Source: Nitrospira sp.
GTDB lineage: Bacteria > Nitrospirota > Nitrospiria > Nitrospirales > Nitrospiraceae
Reading direction: 5' to 3'
DNA: 64,000 nucleotides
Assembly (NCBI GenBank): GCA_005116965.1
Contig: SWDG01000027.1
Coordinates: 445,583-509,582 of the forward strand
Numbering within the stretch: the stretch's first letter is position 1; each line of letters starts with the position of its first letter. This document shows positions 62,319-64,000 of this stretch, piece by piece. The notes below the pieces were generated by a model. It had not been told where the DNA came from. It made no database searches and saw only the letters and a list, made by a program, of their open reading frames with translations. A program made the translations under genes and the position numbers.

Positions 62319-64000
62319 TTAGGCTGGAACTGTTTGAGAGGAGGATTGCAAAAGAATCTGATCAATTTCCGGTGCGTCGAGCACTTCTTTTTCAAGTAAT
62401 GCCTCAGCCAACGCCTTTAGACTCGTCATTTGCTCAGTCAGCACACGCTTGGCACGCTCATAATTTTCCGTGACTAATCGCTTGATCTCCAAGTCGATTT
62501 CAAGCGCAACTTGATCACTGACATCTCGTTTCGTAGAAAAATCTCGTCCGAGAAATACCGAATCTTCCTTTTGTCCAAAGGTCAAGGGCCCCAACTTCTC
62601 ACTCATACCCCATTCACATACCATCTTGCGAGCAAGGTCCGTCGCACGCTCAAGATCGTTACCGGCTCCGGTTGTGACATGTTTGAATACAAGCTCTTCA
62701 GCAACACGTCCACCCATCAGAATGGCCAAGGTATTGTAGAGAAATTCTTTGGAGTAGTTGTGTCGATCATCCGTCGGCAGCTGCATCGTCACGCCCAAAG
62801 CCCGACCTCTTGGAATGATCGTCACCTTATGAACAGGGTCCGTTCCCGGTATGAGCTTCGCCATCAATGCGTGGCCAGCTTCGTGGTAGGCGGTAATTCT
62901 CTTTTCTTCATCGGTGAGAATCATGCTCTTCCGTTCGGCCCCCATCATCACCTTATCTTTCGCCATCTCGAAGTCAATATTTTCGACTTCCTTCTTGTTC
63001 TGGCGAGCCGCCCACAGTGCTGCTTCATTCACCAGGTTTTCCAGATCAGCGCCTGAAAATCCAGGAGTTCCTCTGGCGATCTTTTCCAATTCGACATTCG
63101 TGGCGACAGGAACTTTCTTCGTATGGACCTTCAGGATTTCAGACCGGCCTTTGAGGTCCGGGCGATTGACCATCACCTGCCGATCAAAGCGTCCAGGTCT
63201 CAGCAAAGCCGGGTCGAGAACATCAGGGCGATTGGTCGCCGCAACCAAAATGACTCCCTCAGTCGTGTCGAAGCCGTCCATTTCGACGAGCAACTGATTG
63301 AGTGTTTGTTCACGTTCATCATGCCCACCGCCGAGACCTGCGCCCCGCAAACGACCGACCGCATCAATTTCATCGATAAAAATAATACAGGGGGCATGCT
63401 TCTTCCCTTGCTCAAACAAATCCCTGACCCGCGAGGCTCCGACGCCTACAAACATCTCTACAAAGTCAGATCCACTAATACTGAAGAACGGCACTCCGGC
63501 TTCTCCGGCTATTGCCTTCGCAAGCAAGGTTTTGCCTGTTCCTGGAGGGCCAACGACCAGCACACCCTTCGGTATGCGCCCACCAAGCTTCTGAAACTTA
63601 CGAGGATCTTTCAGAAACTCAATGATTTCAAGAACTTCTTCTTTCGCCTCATCAACGCCAGCAACGTCTGAAAACGTGATCTTCTTTCGTTCTTCCGTCA
63701 GCATGCGGGCGCGACTCTTTCCGAATGACAGAGCCTTGTTCCCCCCAATTTGCATCTGACGCATCAGGAAAAACCAGAGACCAAGAAACAGGATAAATGG
63801 TCCCCACGTAACCAGGAACGTGATATACCACGGACTCTCATCCGGTGGTTTCACCTCAATCTGAACATCCTTTTCACGAAGGACCTTCACAAACTCAGGG
63901 TAATCAGCTGAATAGGTACGGATGCGAGTTTTGTCCTTCAGGACCCCGCTGATGTGATTACCCTTGATGATGACTTTTTCAAAATCACCCTTGTCGAGCT
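62319..64000 (-). CDS. ftsH: ATP-dependent zinc metalloprotease FtsH, 5' end cut by window edge
   Basis: Membrane-bound AAA+ protease that degrades misfolded membrane and short-lived cytosolic proteins. The open frame continues past 64000; a GTG at 63890 inside it is not the real start, because upstream codons ([16 protein letters not shown]) are conserved periplasmic domain. Visible: the second membrane helix ([15 protein letters not shown]), Walker A GPPGTGKT, Walker [12 protein letters not shown], the second region of homology around [17 protein letters not shown], and the zinc motif HEAGH with the distal Asp region. C-terminal coiled part ends SSSQTVPA. Only the first membrane segment is missing from view. 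Confidence 0.96.
   Translation of the reverse strand, partial: LDKGDFEKVIIKGNHISGVLKDKTRIRTYSADYPEFVKVLREKDVQIEVKPPDESPWYITFLVTWGPFILFLGLWFFLMRQMQIGGNKALSFGKSRARMLTEERKKITFSDVAGVDEAKEEVLEIIEFLKDPRKFQKLGGRIPKGVLVVGPPGTGKTLLAKAIAGEAGVPFFSISGSDFVEMFVGVGASRVRDLFEQGKKHAPCIIFIDEIDAVGRLRGAGLGGGHDEREQTLNQLLVEMDGFDTTEGVILVAATNRPDVLDPALLRPGRFDRQVMVNRPDLKGRSEILKVHTKKVPVATNVELEKIARGTPGFSGADLENLVNEAALWAARQNKKEVENIDFEMAKDKVMMGAERKSMILTDEEKRITAYHEAGHALMAKLIPGTDPVHKVTIIPRGRALGVTMQLPTDDRHNYSKEFLYNTLAILMGGRVAEELVFKHVTTGAGNDLERATDLARKMVCEWGMSEKLGPLTFGQKEDSVFLGRDFSTKRDVSDQVALEIDLEIKRLVTENYERAKRVLTEQMTSLKALAEALLEKEVLDAPEIDQILLQSSSQTVPA

Noticed and set aside
63888..63890. GTG as the ftsH start
   Set aside because: Conserved periplasmic-domain codons continue upstream to the window edge, so this is an internal valine.
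1..64000. tRNA, rRNA, CRISPR array or prophage
   Set aside because: No cloverleaf-like sequence, regularly spaced repeats or phage structural genes were recognised in the gaps between genes; short gaps leave little room for them.

Overview
The window looks like a chromosomal segment of a Gram-negative, GC-moderate bacterium, most plausibly a Nitrospira-type member of the Nitrospirota. This placement rests on protein style and gene mix (HisZ-type histidine regulator, type IV pilus retraction ATPases, BY-kinase/Wza-type capsule export, ftsH-folP-glmM order), not on a marker gene, and no rRNA or tRNA was seen. Almost everything is protein coding. One intact insertion sequence is present; no CRISPR array, prophage or plasmid origin was found.

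Layout. 1-7.1 kb: a periplasmic HtrA protease (3' end cut by the window edge) after a TrkA-C protein, then on the plus strand a J-domain protein, a His-rich LTXXQ periplasmic protein and ilvD; on the minus strand a damaged ABC-2 permease and a type IV pilin whose reading frame runs into the tail of an ABC ATPase. 7.4-15 kb (minus): one probable operon, class V aminotransferase - serA - hisZ - dnaB - TPR lipoprotein. 15-21 kb: MltD-like transglycosylase, TPR membrane protein, bioF and a pilT-pilU pair. 21-29.7 kb: a mixed envelope region with a monoheme cytochrome c, YidB-like protein, OMP barrel, Slp-like lipoprotein, Tat-exported intradiol dioxygenase, two secreted proteins joined by an apparent deletion scar, a MinD/FlhG-like ATPase and pyruvate kinase. 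29.7-30.9 kb: an IS5-family element with intact inverted repeats and a CTAG duplication.

31-57 kb (minus) is the dominant feature: about 26 kb of tightly packed, co-oriented genes for a surface polysaccharide. It starts with a ribbon-helix-helix regulator behind a sigma-54-like GG-N10-GC promoter, followed by an HD-GYP protein, Wza-type exporter, Wzc-type tyrosine kinase, O-antigen ligase/polymerase, a Wzx-type flippase, many glycosyltransferases, methyltransferases, an AsnB amidotransferase, a PHP protein, WbqC, PIG-L deacetylase, DegT aminotransferase, a WecA-like initiating transferase and finally mtnA. Many junctions are 4-base ATGA/GTGA overlaps, so the genes are probably translationally coupled. 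57.4-64 kb (minus): comEC, glmM, folP and ftsH (5' end cut by the window edge).

The most unusual observations are the pilin/ABC-ATPase in-frame fusion, the two other deletion-like junctions nearby (ABC permease; DUF4412 protein/secreted protein), and the sigma-54-like promoter plus c-di-GMP-type protein at the head of the polysaccharide operon. The three junctions could be real deletions or assembly errors; sequence alone cannot decide.
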